Assembly (NCBI RefSeq): GCF_007923255.1
Contig: NZ_VOHJ01000006.1
Coordinates: 52,216-116,215 of the forward strand
DNA: 64,000 nt
Reading direction: 5' to 3'
From: Vulcaniibacterium thermophilum
GTDB taxonomy: Bacteria; Pseudomonadota; Gammaproteobacteria; Xanthomonadales; Xanthomonadaceae
The notes below the pieces were generated by a model. It did not search any database, had not been told where the DNA came from, and saw only the letters and a list, made by a program, of their open reading frames with translations. Both the position numbers and the translations under genes were made by a program. Positions 52,757 to 63,069 of the stretch are shown piece after piece. Position 1 is the stretch's first letter; each line of letters opens with the position of its first letter.

Positions 52757-54396
52757 TTGCGCCGCATCGTTCCGTCGGTCCTGGCCGTCGCGCTGGCCCT
52801 GGCCGCGCCCGCCGGCGCGCAGGACACCGCGCTGCCCGACATCGGCTCGTCCGCCAACGAGGTGCTCACACCCGCGCAGCAGGCCGAATACGGCGAGATG
52901 CTGCTGGCGCAACTGCGGCATCACGGCTACGTGCTGGAGGACCCGCTGCTGGAAAGCTGGCTGGACACGCTGGGCAACCGGCTGGCCGCCAACAGCGATC
53001 GCCCACGGCAGCCGTTCACCTTCTTCCTGCTGCGCGAACGCGACATCAACGCGTTCGCCACGCTGGGCGGCTACGTCGGCGTGAACGCGGGACTGGTGCT
53101 GGCCGCCGACCGCGAGGACCAGGTCGCCGGCGTGCTGTCGCACGAGATCGCGCACGTCACGCAGGACCACGTGCTGCGCGCGGTCGAGCGCGCGCAGCGC
53201 GACTCGGTGCCGATCCTGCTCGGGATGCTGGCGGCGGTCGCCGCCGCCTCGGCGTCGAACAGCAGCTCCAGCGACGATGCCGCGCAGGCGGCGATCGCCT
53301 CGGCGATGGGCCTGATGCAGCAACGGCAGATCAACTACACGCGCTCCAACGAATCGGAGGCGGACCGCCTCGGCATCCAGACGCTCGCCCGCAGCGGCTA
53401 CGACACCGAGGGCATGGCCGAGTTCTTCGAGAAGATGCTGGTCGCCTCGCGCGCCAATCGCGGCAGCGATCCGTTCTATCAGGTGCCCGATTACCTGATG
53501 ACGCACCCGATCACCACCACGCGCATCGCCGAGGCGCGCGAGCGTGCCGAGCGCCTGCGCCGGGCGCGCGGCAGCGGCGAGGTCTGCGTGCGCGATCCGG
53601 ACGGCCCGGACACCTGCCGGCACGACGACACGCCGCGCGCGCCCCTCGATCTGGCCACCGCCGGCAATCCGCTGCTGCCGAGCGGCGTGCGCCTGGATGG
53701 CGCGCTCGCGACCGGCGGCACCGGGCTGTTCGACTACGCGAGCGGCTGCGGGTGCTCAGCGCGGACACCCCGCGCGCGGCGCTCACCGAGTACGAACGGT
53801 TGGCGGCGGTCAAGCCGCTGACGCCCGCGCAGCGCTACGGCCGGGCGCTGGCGAGACTGCGCGCCAACCGCGCGGATACCGCGGCGGAGGAACTCGCGCG
53901 CCTGCTGGAGGAACGGCCGGGGTCCGGCTGGGTCGCGCTGGCGCTGGCGGAGGCGGAGGCGAAGGCCGGTCGCGCGGGCGAGGCGGACGCGCGTTTCGAG
54001 GCCCTGCTGCGGCAGGCGCCCGGCAACCGCGCGATCGCGCTGACCTACGCGGCCGCGCTCAACGAGCGCGGCACCGCCGAAGCCGGTCGGCGCGCGCAGG
54101 CGGTGCTGCGGCCGCTGCTCGGCACGGCCGGCAAGGACGTGGTGTTCCAGCGCACGTTCGCGCGCGCTTCGGAACTGGCGGGCGATCCGGTGCGCGCGGG
54201 CGAGGCGTACGCCGAGGCCGCGTATCTCGGCGGGCGGCCGGAACTGGCGCTGGTGCAGCTCAACAATCTGAAGCGCCGCGAGGATCTCGACTACTACGCG
54301 CGGGCGCGGATCGAGGCCCGGATCGCCGCCATCACGCCGACGGTGCTGGAACTGCGGCGGCAGGGCGTGCGGGACCCGGACGCGCGACGCGACTGA
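52757..54396 (+). pseudogene. M48 metalloprotease with TPR tail (BepA-like), split by a frameshift
   Basis: The 5' part (52757 to about 53740) encodes a signal peptide (VPSVLAVALALAAPAGAQ), the zinc motif GVLSHEIAHVTQDH (HExxH), a third-ligand region SNESEADRLGIQTLARSG and MTHPITTTRIAEARERAERL. This is the periplasmic BepA/YfgC family that repairs or removes stalled outer-membrane proteins. The TPR-rich 3' part (RERLRVLSADTPRAALTEYE to the stop at 54396) continues in another frame, offset by one base at about 53738-53742 (ACGCGAGCGG). Restoring a single base, e.g. one G, would join them as one protein of about 546 residues. As read, frame 1 ends at 53821 after unrelated residues, leaving a protease without TPR. 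The start is TTG 52757 (GAGG upstream) or GTG 52733. This is either a real mutation or an assembly error. Confidence 0.82.
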
Positions 54397-54700
54397 CGTG
54401 GCGGACGACGCGCCGAGCGCGGCGCGTTGGTAACCGCCCGACCGCCTCCCAATGGCCCCGGCCTTCGCCGGGACGACGTCCCGGATGATGGCGTGGGACG
54501 TTGGGCTTCGCCTTCGGCTCAGCCCAACCTACGAATTCGGCGCAGTCGCGTAGGGCGGGTTTCCACCCGCCGCGCCGGCGGCTGCAATCCGGCGGCGGGT
54601 CAAGACCCGCCCTACCGCCCTGCGGCGGCAGGGCGTGCGGGACCCGGACGCGCGACGCGACTGACGTGGCGGACGACGCGCCGAGCGCGGCGCGTTGGTA
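54352..54700. repeat. Duplication of the protease gene 3' end
   Basis: About 80 bp covering the last 15 codons and stop of the M48/TPR gene plus the following 36 bp (54352-54432) recurs almost exactly at 54620-54700. The downstream parts (CAATGGCCCC, GGATGATGGCGTGGGACGTT, GTTGGGCTTCGCCTTCGGCT) also repeat with small indels, so a block of about 268 bp has been duplicated in tandem. Confidence 0.9.
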
Positions 54701-55052
54701 CCCGTCCAATGGCCCCGACCTTCGCCGGGACGCGGATGATGGCGTGGGACGTTGGGCTTCGCCTTCGGCTCAGCCCAACCTACGAATTCGGCGCAGTCGC
54801 GTAGGGCGGGTTTCAACCCGCCGCGCCGGCGGCTGCATTCGGCGGCGGGTCAAGACCCGCCCTACCGCCCTACGAATTCGGCGCAGTCGCGTAGGGCGGG
54901 TTTCAACCCGCCGCGCCGGCGGCTGCAATCCGGCGGCGGGTCAAGACCCGCCCTACCGCCCTCCGAATTCGGCGCAGTCGCGTAGGGCGGGTTGCAACCC
55001 GCCGCGCCGGCGGCTGCAATCCGGCGGCGGGTCAAGACCCGCCCTACCGCCC
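54530..55052. repeat. Four-copy 91-bp REP/BIME array
   Basis: Units begin TACGAATTCGGCGCAGTCGC at 54530, 54781 and 54871, and TCCGAATTCGG at 54962; the last three are directly adjacent. Each unit holds two hairpins, GGCGGGTTTCAACCCGCC and GGCGGGTCAAGACCCGCC, bounded by inverted GTAGGGCGGGT and ACCCGCCCTAC. Before units 1 and 2 lies another palindrome, GTTGGGCT...AGCCCAAC. This is a typical REP doublet (BIME) layout, with nothing coding between. Confidence 0.92.
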
Positions 55053-55137
55053 TTGCCGCACCCTTGCGGCCCGGGTGTCACCCGACGGTCACAAAACCGT
55101 AGTGTACTGAGGCCGTCGAGCCAGTCGGGACCAGCGC

Positions 55138-55836
55138 GTGCAGAAGCGGATCCTCATCGTCGAAGACGAGCCGGCCATCCGGGACATGGTGGCCTTCGCG
55201 CTGCGCAAGGGCGAGTTCGAGCCGGTGGTCGCAGGCGACGCCCGCGAGGCGCAGTCGGCGATCGCCGACCGCGTTCCCGACCTGATCCTGCTGGACTGGA
55301 TGCTGCCCGGTACGAGCGGACTGGAGCTCGCCCGCCGCTGGCGGCGGGAATCGCTGACGCGCGAGATTCCGATCATCATGCTGACCGCGCGCGGCGAGGA
55401 GAACGACCGCGTCGGCGGGCTGGAGGCCGGCGTCGACGACTATGTGGTCAAGCCGTTCTCCGCGCGCGAGCTGCTGGCCCGCATCCGCGCGGTGCTGCGC
55501 CGTTCCCGCCAGGACGACGAGGAAGGCAGCGTCGCGGTCGGCCCGCTGCGCATCGACGGCGCCGCGCACCGGGTGTTCGCGAAGGTGGAGGGCAGCGAGC
55601 ATCCGGTGCAGATCGGACCGACCGAATACCGCCTGCTGCACTTCTTCATGACCCACGCCGAGCGCGTGTATTCGCGCACGCAGCTTCTCGATCACGTCTG
55701 GGGCGGCAGCGTGTACGTGGAGGAGCGCACGGTCGACGTGCACATCCGCCGCCTGCGCAAGACGCTGGAACCGTTCGCGCTCGACGGCATGGTGCAGACG
55801 GTGCGCGGCGCGGGATACCGGTTCTCCGCGAGTTGA
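55138..55836 (+). CDS. phoB: Phosphate response regulator PhoB
   Basis: 232 residues. Receiver domain with acidic pocket ([14 protein letters not shown]), phospho-acceptor Asp in [12 protein letters not shown] (about residue 54), Lys in [20 protein letters not shown]; OmpR-type winged helix ([50 protein letters not shown]). It starts with GTG at 55138. It activates phosphate-starvation genes. Its partner phoR follows after 149 bp. The REP array directly upstream leaves about 85 bp for its promoter; I do not see a clear Pho box. Confidence 0.95.
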   Translation: MQKRILIVEDEPAIRDMVAFALRKGEFEPVVAGDAREAQSAIADRVPDLILLDWMLPGTSGLELARRWRRESLTREIPIIMLTARGEENDRVGGLEAGVDDYVVKPFSARELLARIRAVLRRSRQDDEEGSVAVGPLRIDGAAHRVFAKVEGSEHPVQIGPTEYRLLHFFMTHAERVYSRTQLLDHVWGGSVYVEERTVDVHIRRLRKTLEPFALDGMVQTVRGAGYRFSAS

Positions 55837-55985
55837 CTGGATTCGGGATTCGAAGCGCCGGGGTTCGGGTTTCGGTGGCAACGGTGGGATGATCGACTCC
55901 TCGCGCGGGCCTTGCCGGCGGTCCGCGCCGCGCCGCAACCCCAACCCCGAATCCCCAATACCGAATCCCGATCCCGCCCCCGCTC
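55837..55985. repeat. Gap between phoB and phoR with an inverted GGGATTCGG repeat
   Basis: The 149-bp gap contains GATTCGGGATTCGAAGCGC and GGGGTTCGGGTTTCGG on the left and CCCCAACCCCGAATCCCC plus ATACCGAATCCCG on the right. The halves can pair into a long imperfect hairpin. Runs of this kind are frequent between xanthomonad genes. It may weaken or separate phoR transcription from phoB. Confidence 0.6.
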
Positions 55986-57307
<1,322 letters not shown>

Positions 57308-57308
<1 letters not shown>

Positions 57309-59401
57309 TGACCATCGTCGATGCGTCCGCCGTTCCCGAACCGCTGCCCGAAGGCGATCTGCTGCGCGATCCGCGGCTGTACTTCAACCGCGAGCTGTCG
57401 CAGCTCGACTTCAATTTCCGCGTGCTGGCGCAGGCGGAGGACGCGCAGATGCCGCTGCTGGAGCGCCTGCGCTACCTGTGCATCTCCTGCACCAACCTCG
57501 ACGAGTTCTTCGAGATCCGCGCCGGCACGCTGCGGCACGCGCAGGACCTCGGCTTCGGCGCCGGCCCCGACGGACTGACGCCGGCGCAGGTGCTGGCGCG
57601 CATCCACGACCGCGCCGCGGACCTGGTGGCCGCGCAGTACCGCGTGTGGAACCAGGTGCTGCGTCCGGCGCTGGCGGAAGCCGGCGTGCGCGTGCTGGGA
57701 CGGCAGTCCTGGGACGCCCGCCAGGTGCGCTGGCTGCGCAGCTACTTCCGCGACGAGATCATGCCGGTGCTTTCGCCGCTCGGACTCGATCCGGCGCATC
57801 CGTTCCCGAAGATCCTCAACAAGTCGCTCAACATCGTCGTCGTGCTGAAGGGCCGCGACGCGTTCGGCCGCGAGGGCAATCTCGCGATCGTGCGCGCGCC
57901 GCGCTCGCTGCCGCGCATCATCCAGTTGCCGGAAGCGGTGTCCGGCGGTCCGCACGATTTCGTGTTCCTGTCCTCGGTGCTGTCGACCTTCGTCGACGAG
58001 CTGTTCCCGGGCATGCAGGTGCAGGGCGCCTACCAGTTCCGGGTGACGCGCAACTCGGAGCTGCTGGTCGACGAGGCCGAGGTGGACAACATCGCGCTGG
58101 CGCTGCGCGACGAGCTGGCCGGTCGCGGCTATCTGCGGCCGGTGCGGCTGGAGATCGCCGAGCAGTGCCCGACCTCGATCGTGCAGATGCTGCTGCACAA
58201 CTTCGATCTGCCGGAAAGTGCGGTGTACCGGATCGACGGCCCGGTCAACCTCAACCGGGTGATCCAGGTCTACGACATGGTGCAGCGCCCGGACCTGAAG
58301 TTCCCGCCGTTCACGCCGCGGCAGTTGCCCGGCAGCGATTCGATGTTCGAGCGCATCGCCGGCGGCGACGTGCTGCTGCACCACCCGTTCGACGCCTTCA
58401 ATCCGGTGCTGGAGCTGATCCGTCAGGCGGCCGAAGACCCCAACGTGCTGGCGATCAAGCAGACGCTGTACCGCACCGGCAAGGACTCGCCCATCGTCGA
58501 GCATCTGGTACAGGCCGCGCGCAACGGCAAGGACGTCACCGTGGTGGTGGAGCTGCGCGCGCGCTTCGACGAGGAGGCCAACCTGGGCCTGGCCGACCGC
58601 CTGCAGGAGGCCGGCGTGCAGGTGGTGTACGGCGTGGTCGGCTACAAGACGCACGCCAAGATGCTGCTGATCGTGCGGCGCGAGAACGGCGTGCTGCGCC
58701 GCTACGTGCATCTCGGCACCGGCAACTACCACAGCGGCACCACACGCACCTACACCGACCTCGGCCTGCTGACCTGCGATCCGGACATCGGCAACGACGT
58801 CCACCAGATCTTCCAGCAACTGTCCGGGCTGGCGCCGGCGATCAAGCTCAAGCGCCTGCTGCAGTCGCCGTTCACGCTCCACGCCGGGATCGTCAAGCGC
58901 ATCGAGCGCGAGGCGCGTCACGCCCGCGCGGGACGGCCGGCGCGCATCGTGGCGAAGATGAACGCGCTCAACGAACCGCAGGTGATCCGCGCTCTGTACG
59001 CCGCCTCGCAGGCGGGCGTGCGCATCGACCTGATCGTGCGCAGCGCGTGCACCCTCCGCCCGGGCGTGCCGGGCGTCTCCGACAACATCCGCGTGCGCTC
59101 GATCGTCGGTCGTTTCCTCGAGCACCACCGCGTGTACTGGTTCGCCAACGACGGCGAGCCGGAGCTGTTCTGCTCCAGCGCCGACTGGCTGGAACGCAAC
59201 CTGCTCCGGCGCGTCGAGGTGTGCTTCCCGATCCTGGCGCCGGATCTGGCGCAGCGGGTGTTCGACGAAGCGCTGGCGAACTATCTCGACGACACCGTCA
59301 ACGCCTGGGAACTGCAGGCGGACGGCGAGTACCGCAAGGTCGCCGCGCCGGAGGCGCCGCACTCGGCGCAGCAGGCGCTGTTGGATCGCATCTGCGGATA
59401 G
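57308..59401 (+). CDS. ppk1: Polyphosphate kinase 1
   Basis: 697 residues. Makes polyphosphate from ATP. N-terminal YFNRELSQLDFNFRVLAQAE; phospho-His region VVYGVVGYKTHAKMLLIVRR; YVHLGTGNYHSGTTRTYTDL; second catalytic His region RFLEHHRVYWFANDGEPELF. ATG at 57308 overlaps the phoR stop by one base, so synthesis is coupled to the phosphate sensor. Full length. Confidence 0.97.
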
Positions 59402-59418
59402 CGGATCATTCCCGCCCG

Positions 59419-60948
59419 ATGAAAGACGCCTATCCGAGCACGCGCCTGCCCCTGCAGGACGGAGATCTGCTGGCCGCGGTCGACCTCGGCTCGAACAGCT
59501 TCCACATGGTGGTGGCGCGCTATGTGCTGGGCCAGTTGCGCATCGTCGACCGCCTGCGCGAAACCGTCCGCCTGGCCGAGGGCCTGGACGCCGGCGGCGG
59601 TCTCTCGCTGGCCGCGCGTCAGCGCGCGCTGGAGTGCCTGGCGCGGTTCGGGCAGCGCATCCGCGACATCCCGGCGCCGCAGGTGCGCGCGGTGGCGACC
59701 AATACGGTGCGCAATCTGGCCGACCCGCAGTCGTTCCTGGTCGCCGCCGAGGACGCGCTCGGGCACGCGATCGAGATCGTGTCCGGACGCGAGGAGGCGC
59801 GCCTGATCTATCTCGGCGTCGCCCACGCGCAACCCGCCAAGCCGGGACAACTGCGGCTGGTGATCGACATCGGCGGCGGTTCCACCGAGTGCATCATCGG
59901 CTCCGGCTTCGAGGCGATCGAACGCGAGAGCCTCCAGGTCGGCTGCGTGGCCACCACCCGCCGCTTCTTCGGCAACGGCAAGCTCTCGCGCAAGCGCTGG
60001 AAAGAGGCGCTGACCGAGGTGACGGCGGAGTTCCAGCAGTTCGCCAACGCCTACCGCACGCTCGGATGGCACGAGGCGCTGGGCTCCTCGGGCACCAACA
60101 AGGCGATCGGCGAGATCTGCGCCGCCATGAAGCTCACCAAGGGCGCGATCACCGCCGAGGCGCTGCCGCAGGTGCGGGACCGGCTGCTGGAAGCCGAGCG
60201 CATCGAGGACATCGACCTGCCCGGGCTGTCCAGCGAGCGGCGCCCGATCATCGCCGGCGGACTGCTGGTGCTGGAGGCGGCGTTCGAGGCGCTCGGCCTG
60301 AAGCGGCTGATGGTCAGCAAGGCGGCGCTGCGCGAGGGCCTGCTGTACGACATGCTCGGCCGCGGCGGCGCCGACGATCCGCGCGATGCGGCGGTGGCGG
60401 CGCTGATGCTGCGCTACGGCATCGATCACGCGCAGGCGCGGCGCGTCGAGGACACGCTGATGCAGTTGTTCGACCAGGTCCAAGAGGCCTGGCAGCTCGA
60501 CGAGGACGACCGGCTGATGTTGCGCCGCGCCGCGCGCCTGCACGAGCTGGGGCTTGCGATCGCGCACAGCCAGTACCACGTGCACGGCGCCTACGTGATC
60601 GAGCATTCCGACATCGCCGGCTTCTCGCGCCAGCAGCAGCAGTTCCTGGCGGCGCTGGTGCGCACGCACCGGCGCGGCATTCCGAAAACCGCGTTCGACG
60701 CGCTGCCCGACCGCCTGCTCGCCGCCGCCAAGCGCGGCGCGGCGCTGCTGCGTCTGGCGGTGCTGCTGCACCGCGCGCACGAGCCGGATCCGATTCCGCT
60801 GCTGCGCGCCGAAGCGGCCGACGGCACGCTGACGCTGACGCTTTCGCGGCGCTGGCTGGATTCGCGCCCGCTGCTGCGCGCCGATCTGGAAGGCGAGCCG
60901 AAGGACATGGCCGGGCTCGGCATCGAACTGCGCCTGCAGGGCGTGTAA
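59419..60948 (+). CDS. ppx: Exopolyphosphatase / guanosine-pentaphosphate phosphohydrolase
   Basis: 509 residues. Degrades polyphosphate; may also act on pppGpp. ASKHA-fold motifs LLAAVDLGSNSFHMVVARYV, AVATNTVRNLADPQSFL, VSGREEARLIYLGVAHA and LRLVIDIGGGSTECIIGSGF. The C-terminal HD-like region contains RLHELGLAIAHSQYHVHGAY. It lies 17 nt after ppk1 on the same strand, so synthesis and breakdown of polyphosphate are co-transcribed. Confidence 0.96.
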   Translation: MKDAYPSTRLPLQDGDLLAAVDLGSNSFHMVVARYVLGQLRIVDRLRETVRLAEGLDAGGGLSLAARQRALECLARFGQRIRDIPAPQVRAVATNTVRNLADPQSFLVAAEDALGHAIEIVSGREEARLIYLGVAHAQPAKPGQLRLVIDIGGGSTECIIGSGFEAIERESLQVGCVATTRRFFGNGKLSRKRWKEALTEVTAEFQQFANAYRTLGWHEALGSSGTNKAIGEICAAMKLTKGAITAEALPQVRDRLLEAERIEDIDLPGLSSERRPIIAGGLLVLEAAFEALGLKRLMVSKAALREGLLYDMLGRGGADDPRDAAVAALMLRYGIDHAQARRVEDTLMQLFDQVQEAWQLDEDDRLMLRRAARLHELGLAIAHSQYHVHGAYVIEHSDIAGFSRQQQQFLAALVRTHRRGIPKTAFDALPDRLLAAAKRGAALLRLAVLLHRAHEPDPIPLLRAEAADGTLTLTLSRRWLDSRPLLRADLEGEPKDMAGLGIELRLQGV

Positions 60949-61019
60949 CGGCGCGGTCAACCCGCTGCAACCGGGGCGGCACATCGCCCGCTCAGGCTTT
61001 CCGCGAACGGAGAGCCCGC

Positions 61020-62171
61020 ATGCGTTACGTCCTCGTCACCGAGACCTACCCGCCCGAGGTGAACGGCGTGGCGCTGACCGTGCACGGCCTGGCCTGCGGC
61101 CTGCGCGTGCGCGGCCATGCGGTGTGCGTGGTGCGTCCGCGCCAGCCGGCCGAGGCCGCGCGGCCGCACGATGCGGACGAACTGCGCCTGCCCGGCGCGC
61201 CGCTGCCGCGCTATCCGGGCCTGCGCTTCGGCCTGCCGGCCGCGGCACGCCTGCGCCGCGCCTGGCGCGCGTGCCGGCCGGATGCGGTCTATGTCGCCAC
61301 CGAGGGGCCGCTGGGCGCGTCGGCGCTGCGCGCGGCGAAGGCGCTCGATATCCCCGTCGCCACCGGCTTCCATACCCGCTTCGACCGCTACATGCGCGAT
61401 TACGGCCTGCCGTGGCTGGCGCCGGTGGCCTGGCGCTGGATGCGGCGTTTCCACGACGGCGCGGACGCCACTCTGGTGCCGACCGCCGAGCTGGCGTCGG
61501 AGCTGCAACGCGCCGGGGTGCGCCGCGTGCTCAGGCTGCCGCGCGCGGTCGACACCGCACTGTTCGACCCGCGCCGGCGCGACGAGACGCTCCGCGCCGG
61601 CTGGGGCGCGCGGCCGCAGGGCCCGGTCGTGCTGCACGTCGGCCGCATCGCGCCGGAGAAGAACCTGGAGCTGGCGGTGCGCGCGTTCCGCGCCCTGCAG
61701 CGGCACCGGCCGCAGGCGCGCATGGTCTGGGTCGGCGACGGCCCGGCGCGCGCGCGGCTGCAGCGCGCGCATCCGGACTTCGTGTTCTGCGGCGTGCAGC
61801 GCGGCGAAGCGCTGGCGCGCCACTTCGCCAGCGGCGACCTGTTCGTGTTCCCCAGCCGCAGCGAGACGTTCGGCAACGTGACGCTGGAGGCGATGGCGAG
61901 CGGCGTGGCGACGGTGGCGTTCGACACCGGCGCGGCGCGCGAGCACCTGGCCGACGGCAAGCACGGGCATGTCGTGCGCGACGGCGACGAGGCGGCGTTC
62001 GTCGAGGCGACGGTGGCGCTCGGTTGCGACGATGCGCGCCGCGAGGCGATGGGCTGGGCCGCGCGCGCGGCGGCGGCGGCGCTCGATCCGGCCCACGTCG
62101 CCGCCGCGTTCGACCGGCTGCTGCAGCGGCTTGCGGACGGGAGGACCCATGCCGCGCCCGCCGTTGCATGA
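61020..62171 (+). CDS. GT4-family glycosyltransferase (MgtA/PimB-like)
   Basis: 383 residues. Two Rossmann domains. The N-terminal acceptor side starts RYVLVTETYPPEVNGVALTV. The C-terminal donor side has VVLHVGRIAPEKNLELAVRA, DGPARARLQRAHPDFVFCG and the E-x7-E motif region FPSRSETFGNVTLEAMASGV. Such enzymes in other bacteria add glucose, mannose or glucuronate to diacylglycerol or phosphatidylinositol. It overlaps the PAP2 gene by 23 nt, so the two belong together. The phoB-phoR-ppk1-ppx context suggests membrane glycolipid synthesis during phosphate stress, but the acceptor is not known. Confidence 0.88.
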   Translation: MRYVLVTETYPPEVNGVALTVHGLACGLRVRGHAVCVVRPRQPAEAARPHDADELRLPGAPLPRYPGLRFGLPAAARLRRAWRACRPDAVYVATEGPLGASALRAAKALDIPVATGFHTRFDRYMRDYGLPWLAPVAWRWMRRFHDGADATLVPTAELASELQRAGVRRVLRLPRAVDTALFDPRRRDETLRAGWGARPQGPVVLHVGRIAPEKNLELAVRAFRALQRHRPQARMVWVGDGPARARLQRAHPDFVFCGVQRGEALARHFASGDLFVFPSRSETFGNVTLEAMASGVATVAFDTGAAREHLADGKHGHVVRDGDEAAFVEATVALGCDDARREAMGWAARAAAAALDPAHVAAAFDRLLQRLADGRTHAAPAVA

Positions 62172-62700
62172 GCGCATGATCGCCGGCGAATCGGGCTGGT
62201 GCCTGCGCGCCAACCGCTGGGGCGGCGCGAGCCGCTGGCGCGGGTATTTCGCGCGGGTCAGCCGGCTGGGCGACGGCGTGTTCTGGTACGCGCTGATGGG
62301 CGCGCTGGTGCTGCTGGACGGACGCGACGGCCTCGCCGCGTCGGCGCACATGGCGGCGACCGGCGCAGTGGCGCTGCTGCTCTATCGCGCCCTCAAGCGC
62401 CGCACGCGGCGGCCGCGCCCGTTCGTGCAGGACGCGCGGATCCGCGCCTGGGTGGCGCCGCTGGACGAGTTCAGCTTCCCCAGCGGCCACACCCTGCACG
62501 CGGTGGCCTTCAGTCTGGTGGCGATCGCGCACTATCCGCCGCTGGCCGCGCTGCTGGTGCCGTTCACCGCCAGCGTCGCGGCCTCGCGCGTGGTGCTGGG
62601 CCTGCATTACCCGAGCGACGTGCTCGCCGCGAGCGCCATCGGCGGCGCGCTCGCGGCGCTGTCGCTGTGGCTGGTGCCGGGCGTGAGCCTGTTCGGCTGA
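62149..62700 (+). CDS. PAP2-family membrane phosphatase
   Basis: 183 residues with several membrane helices (YALMGALVLLD; MAATGAVALLLYRAL; LHAVAFSLVAIAHYPPLAAL; ASAIGGALAALSLWLVPGV). All three PAP2 motifs are intact: KRRTRRPRPF (Kx6RP), FSFPSGHTLHAVAFS, and ASRVVLGLHYPSDVLAA (SRx5Hx3D). Family members remove phosphate from phosphatidate, undecaprenyl-PP or similar lipids. GGGAGGAC precedes the ATG at 62149, inside the preceding glycosyltransferase gene. Together they could turn phosphatidate into diacylglycerol and then into a glycolipid. Confidence 0.9.
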   Translation: MPRPPLHERMIAGESGWCLRANRWGGASRWRGYFARVSRLGDGVFWYALMGALVLLDGRDGLAASAHMAATGAVALLLYRALKRRTRRPRPFVQDARIRAWVAPLDEFSFPSGHTLHAVAFSLVAIAHYPPLAALLVPFTASVAASRVVLGLHYPSDVLAASAIGGALAALSLWLVPGVSLFG

Positions 62701-62701
62701 A

Positions 62702-62941
62702 TCAGCCGCCGCAGCCGCCGCAGCACTCCGAGGGCAGACGCTCCAGGCGCGAGGACAGCGCGGGGTAGCCGGCCTCCTTCATCGCCAGCGCAATCTCCCC
62801 TTCGCTCAGCCAGGTCGAGAGGCGCACGGCATCCCCGCCGGGCTGGAGATCGACCAGCGCGGCCGGATCGTGCGCCTGCAGGGCGCGTTCGAGGGCGGCG
62901 ACGTCGGGCGCGGCCGGGCCGGTGCGGATGAGGAAGCGCAT
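62702..62941 (-). CDS. Small conserved protein with C-terminal CCGGCGG
   Basis: 79 residues, MRFLIRTGPAAPDVAALERA to the end RLPSECCGGCGG. The body alternates strands and helices (ALEPALVDLQ-type beta strand, then STWLSEGEIALAMKEAGYPA), like a short ferredoxin-like/heavy-metal-associated fold, and ends with a cysteine cluster that could bind a metal. Similar proteins occur in xanthomonads next to FNR-type regulators. Convergent with the PAP2 gene (1-nt gap) and divergent from the FNR-like gene. The FNR box at 63012-63025 may regulate it. Function unknown. Confidence 0.75.
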   Translation of the reverse strand: MRFLIRTGPAAPDVAALERALQAHDPAALVDLQPGGDAVRLSTWLSEGEIALAMKEAGYPALSSRLERLPSECCGGCGG

Positions 62942-63011
62942 GGATCGTTCCGGTTCTTCTGCACGCCGTCTTGGCGTGCGCGCATCCTCCCCGACGGCGG
63001 CCGGCGGCGCG

Positions 63012-63025
63012 CTGATCCAGATCAA
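63012..63025. promoter_or_regulatory. FNR/Anr-type box between divergent genes
   Basis: CTGAT-CCAG-ATCAA differs by one base from the consensus TTGAT-N4-ATCAA. Its centre is about 51 nt before the FNR-like start codon and about 77 nt before the cysteine-tailed gene, suiting autoregulation and control of the small protein. Confidence 0.72.
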
Positions 63026-63069
63026 GCGCGACGACGTTGCGCCGACAGCGGGCGCCGCACCCTGCCCCG

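Noticed and set aside
54530..55052. Possible CRISPR array
   Set aside because: Units are contiguous and nearly identical across their 91 bp, with no unique spacers and no cas genes. The internal palindromes fit REP/BIME elements.
57478..60948. A 1156-codon plus-strand open frame
   Set aside because: Only the part from 59419 (ppx) is coding; the first two-thirds is an out-of-frame shadow of ppk1.
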